NCBI GenBank assembly: GCA_029259675.1
Contig: JAJDES010000474.1
Coordinates: forward strand, 1-8,537
Reading direction: 5' to 3'
Source of the DNA: Planctomycetota bacterium
GTDB lineage: Bacteria > Planctomycetota > UBA1135 > GCA-002686595
DNA length: 8,537 bases
Made by a program: the position numbers and the translations under genes. Positions 7,013 to 8,537 of the stretch are shown in pieces. The notes beneath the pieces are model-generated. The model worked only from the letters and a program-made list of their open reading frames with translations. It made no database searches and was not told where the DNA came from. Positions within the stretch are counted from its first letter, which is position 1. Every line of letters starts with the position of its first letter.

Positions 7013-7711
7013 ATGCCTTCACCTTTCAATGTGGTCGTACGTGGTTTCTCCGTCTTGGAAGAGATAGGAGGATCGTGGAGTACCGAAGATTTCGAGCAAC
7101 TGCTCGATCGAATGGAGTTTGGCGACATCGCCGACTTGAGTCCCGATGATTTGCGCGAGATGTGCGTGCTTTCTTTGCGCGATCTGGAACCCGCCAAAGC
7201 AGCGTCCATACTGCTCCAATACCGCCTTGGCGATTCGTTGAGTAAAGGGCAGATCCAAAATGTCTCGCACGAGATGCTCGACGAAAAGCTGTGGGAGGAG
7301 TACGCGGACATGCCGTTGCACGAACGCTTCTTCCACGTCGGTAGTTTGCTTTACCAAGCCTTTCCGAGTGTCGTGCCGGTTCCCGATGCGGTCGAGGTCC
7401 AACTTGCGGTGACGGCCAAAGATCAGGAGGGCGCACGTCTCTTGGAGGCGGCACTGCACGAGACGTTGATCGTACGCCTGCTGGCGGATGGTATGCCCGA
7501 CGACGCTCCCCTAAACCGTCTCTTCGGGGAAGCCGTGCGAGGCAAACCCTTTCCGGAGGCGGAGTCCATTGTCTGGATTGTCCATTCCGAGCCGCTCGAA
7601 ACGGGTGGAGTTGAGCTTCAGGTGATCGGGTCCGGCTATTGGCTCGATGCGTTGCGCGAAACCAAGACCTATACGTCCGCGGCCCGCCCGGATCCCGCAC
7701 GCAAGCAGTAG
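7013..7711 (+). CDS. Hypothetical acidic protein of unknown family
   Basis: I do not recognise this 232-residue protein. It is soluble, acidic and leucine-rich, with no signal peptide, membrane segment or Cys cluster. The N-terminal half is helical (TEDFEQLLDRMEF, LSPDDLREMCVLSLRDLEPAKAASILLQYRL, HEMLDEKLWEEYADM). It holds a repeated-looking Leu/Asp pattern such as FGDIADLSPDDLREM and LRDLEPAKAASILL. The C-terminal half alternates strands and helices (EVQLAVTAKDQEGARLLEAAL, SIVWIVHSEP, GVELQVIGSGYWLDALRE). Coding character is good through the whole frame. I chose the ATG at 7013. The ATG at 6965 adds Arg/Ser-rich residues that look non-coding, and neither has a strong ribosome site. It follows the ParB-like gene on the same strand but over 400 bases away, so co-transcription is doubtful. 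A hairpin cluster follows its stop. Confidence 0.7.
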   Translation: MPSPFNVVVRGFSVLEEIGGSWSTEDFEQLLDRMEFGDIADLSPDDLREMCVLSLRDLEPAKAASILLQYRLGDSLSKGQIQNVSHEMLDEKLWEEYADMPLHERFFHVGSLLYQAFPSVVPVPDAVEVQLAVTAKDQEGARLLEAALHETLIVRLLADGMPDDAPLNRLFGEAVRGKPFPEAESIVWIVHSEPLETGGVELQVIGSGYWLDALRETKTYTSAARPDPARKQ

Positions 7712-7738
7712 CGCTCCAGTCCGGACAATAGGGATCGC

Positions 7739-7760
7739 TCACAGCGCCCAATGGCTGTGA
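7739..7760. repeat. Hairpin 1 of the convergent junction
   Basis: TCACAGC (7739-7745) and GCTGTGA (7754-7760) form a perfect 7-bp inverted repeat with an 8-base loop, 27 bases after the stop of the unknown gene. No T-run follows. Confidence 0.55.
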
Positions 7761-7764
7761 ACGA

Positions 7765-7810
7765 ACTCGCTTGCGTGGAAAATTTCGCGCGAATTCCGGC
7801 GCAAGCGAGT
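7765..7810. repeat. Hairpin 2 of the convergent junction, long inverted repeat
   Basis: ACTCGCTTGCG (7765-7775) and CGCAAGCGAGT (7800-7810) are perfectly complementary over 11 bases. The 24-base loop can itself fold through GGAA/TTCC and TTC/GAA around GCGC. The whole element can form an extended, bulged stem on either strand. Confidence 0.75.
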
Positions 7811-7811
7811 G

Positions 7812-7842
7812 GAAAGTCGCGCTACTTCGGAGCGCGACTTTC
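7812..7842. terminator. Hairpin 3: probable bidirectional terminator with UUCG loop
   Basis: GAAAGTCGCGCT (7812-7823) pairs perfectly with AGCGCGACTTTC (7831-7842) over 12 bp. The loop contains cTTCGg, a very stable tetraloop, with one bulged A. Short T-tracts (CTTTC) end both strands. It lies between convergent genes and overlaps the last codons and the TAG of the SRPBCC gene. Confidence 0.72.
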
Positions 7843-8277
7843 AGCCACGGCCTTCAAGTCTTCTAGGTCCTTATCAACCTCTTTCATGCAGGCTTTCATC
7901 ATGAATGAGAAAACGATTCCCAGCACCTTGGCCATAAAGGTCTGCGGCTCGGCCAAAAAGACCAGTGAGAGGCGCGTGCCCGTGCCTTCTTGAACGAGGT
8001 CGTAGCTCGTCAAGTACTTGCACCCGTGACTTTCGGCTTTGTAGACGAAGCGCGAGGGGCGGTCGAAGACCGAGATCTCCATCACTTCCGTCGCTTCCTT
8101 CTTGAACATGATCCGCGTTTCGCGAAAGCGCGTGCCGAGCCCGATCGGGCCCTCGGTTAACACTTCCAATTGTTCAATACCGCGGATGTTTTCTGCTGCT
8201 GAGTGCAGGTCCAGTGCGGTATCGAAGACGACTTCGCGCCGGGCATCGATGTACTTGTCGATGGTGAATCGGGCCAT
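7822..8277 (-). CDS. SRPBCC-superfamily (START/polyketide-cyclase-like) protein
   Basis: This is a 151-residue cytoplasmic protein with the helix-grip pattern of SRPBCC domains. It starts FTIDKYIDARREVVFDTALDLHSAAENI (first strand and helices). Next come strands around LEVLTEGPIGLGTRFRETRIMFKKEATEVMEISVFDRPSRFVYKAES and KYLTSYDLVQEGTGTRLSLVFLAEP. It ends with the long C-terminal helix (MKACMKEVDKDLEDLKAVAES). Members bind small hydrophobic ligands or act as cyclases or chaperone cofactors; the ligand cannot be predicted here. A hydrophobic stretch before the last helix (FMAKVLGIVFSFMMKA) probably packs in the cavity rather than spanning a membrane. TAGGAGA, seven bases before the ATG, is a strong ribosome site and includes the stop of the upstream DUF1579-like gene, so the two are translated together. 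The last codons form part of a hairpin terminator. Confidence 0.88.
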   Translation of the reverse strand: MARFTIDKYIDARREVVFDTALDLHSAAENIRGIEQLEVLTEGPIGLGTRFRETRIMFKKEATEVMEISVFDRPSRFVYKAESHGCKYLTSYDLVQEGTGTRLSLVFLAEPQTFMAKVLGIVFSFMMKACMKEVDKDLEDLKAVAESRAPK

Positions 8278-8288
8278 TGAGCAATCTC

Positions 8289-8537
8289 CTACTTCGTGCG
8301 TCGCTTGTAGCGGATTTCAAACACTTTCGTGTTCTTTTCGCCAATCGGGAGATCGTGAACCTCCATCACCATTTCGTCGTCTGACAAATAGCGAAAGACA
8401 GTCTTCACCATTTTGTCGTGCTCGCCGGTGAGGTATTCATCGAGGGTTCCGTACATGAGTAGCGCTTTGCCGCCCGGATCCATGTCGCCCTCTTGATGCA
8501 TCATGATCGTGTCCATGCTGTTCACGCTCGTGACGAC
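8289..8537 (-). CDS. DUF1579-like protein, C-terminal part (cut by window edge)
   Basis: The frame is open to the right edge of the window, so only the last 82 residues are seen. They run from VVTSVNSMDTIMMHQEG to KVFEIRYKRRTK. The alternating strands TLDEYLTGEHDKMVKTVFRYLSDDEMVMEVHDL, then GEKNTKVFEIRYKRR, match the C-terminal half of DUF1579 proteins, in which a substituted molecule is typically followed by 'M.E..........K..EI.Y.R'. Those proteins are uncharacterised beta-rich domains of about 150-180 residues, some secreted; a signal peptide cannot be judged because the N-terminus is missing. The GTG near 8523-8525 and the internal ATG codons are probably not the true start. The stop is 11 bases before the SRPBCC gene and part of its ribosome site, so the two form an operon. 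Confidence 0.7.
   Translation of the reverse strand, partial: VVTSVNSMDTIMMHQEGDMDPGGKALLMYGTLDEYLTGEHDKMVKTVFRYLSDDEMVMEVHDLPIGEKNTKVFEIRYKRRTK

Noticed and set aside
7026..7751. 241-codon minus-strand frame opposite the unknown gene
   Set aside because: Its translation is very Arg/Pro/Ser-rich and typical of an antisense GC-rich shadow. The plus frame has balanced, protein-like composition.
7739..7842. Hairpin cluster as a CRISPR array
   Set aside because: The three elements differ in sequence and length; there are no identical direct repeats with regular spacers.

Overview
This 8.5-kb window looks like a piece of a Gram-negative bacterial chromosome with moderately high GC. The main clues are a lipoprotein signal peptide, a sigma-54 activator paired with a near-consensus -24/-12 promoter, and short ordinary gene clusters. 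There is no insertion sequence, integrase, phage gene, CRISPR array, rRNA or tRNA that I can support. I cannot name the taxon. A deltaproteobacterium/Myxococcota-like or Planctomycetota-like lineage is only a guess.

Left part (1-1899, all minus strand). A class I SAM-dependent methyltransferase runs off the left edge. Its likely start overlaps the stop codon of a gene for a heme-oxygenase-like, probably non-heme iron enzyme (TenA/PqqC/CADD-like fold). The two look like a co-translated enzyme pair. Upstream of them is a separate small META-domain lipoprotein.

Centre (1900-5362) is the most interesting part. Two adjacent small helical, coiled-coil-rich proteins that look like diverged duplicates are followed by a PP2C-type Ser/Thr phosphatase, all on the minus strand with short gaps. 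A textbook sigma-54 promoter (TTGGCACG-N4-TTGCT) lies about 50 bases upstream of the first gene. Divergently on the plus strand is a sigma-54 enhancer-binding protein with a receiver-like N-terminus that has lost the phosphoacceptor Asp, an intact AAA+ domain with GAFTGA, and a Fis-type HTH. Two related 20-bp palindromes sit about 120 and 145 bases upstream of the predicted sigma-54 transcription start. One of them overlaps the activator's own start codon and the other a possible sigma-70 promoter. The simplest reading is a self-contained, autoregulated sigma-54 switch that turns on two helical (possibly stress-type) proteins and a phosphatase, similar in layout to pspF/pspA or norR/norVW but with different cargo.

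Right part (5363-8537). A stand-alone ParB/Srx-domain DNA-binding protein (no parA visible) and an unrecognised acidic protein lie on the plus strand, separated by about 430 bases without a convincing gene. Convergent to them, on the minus strand, are a SRPBCC-fold protein and, cut by the right edge, the C-terminal part of a DUF1579-like protein. Three consecutive hairpins fill the convergent junction. The last one overlaps the SRPBCC stop codon and is a good candidate for a bidirectional terminator.
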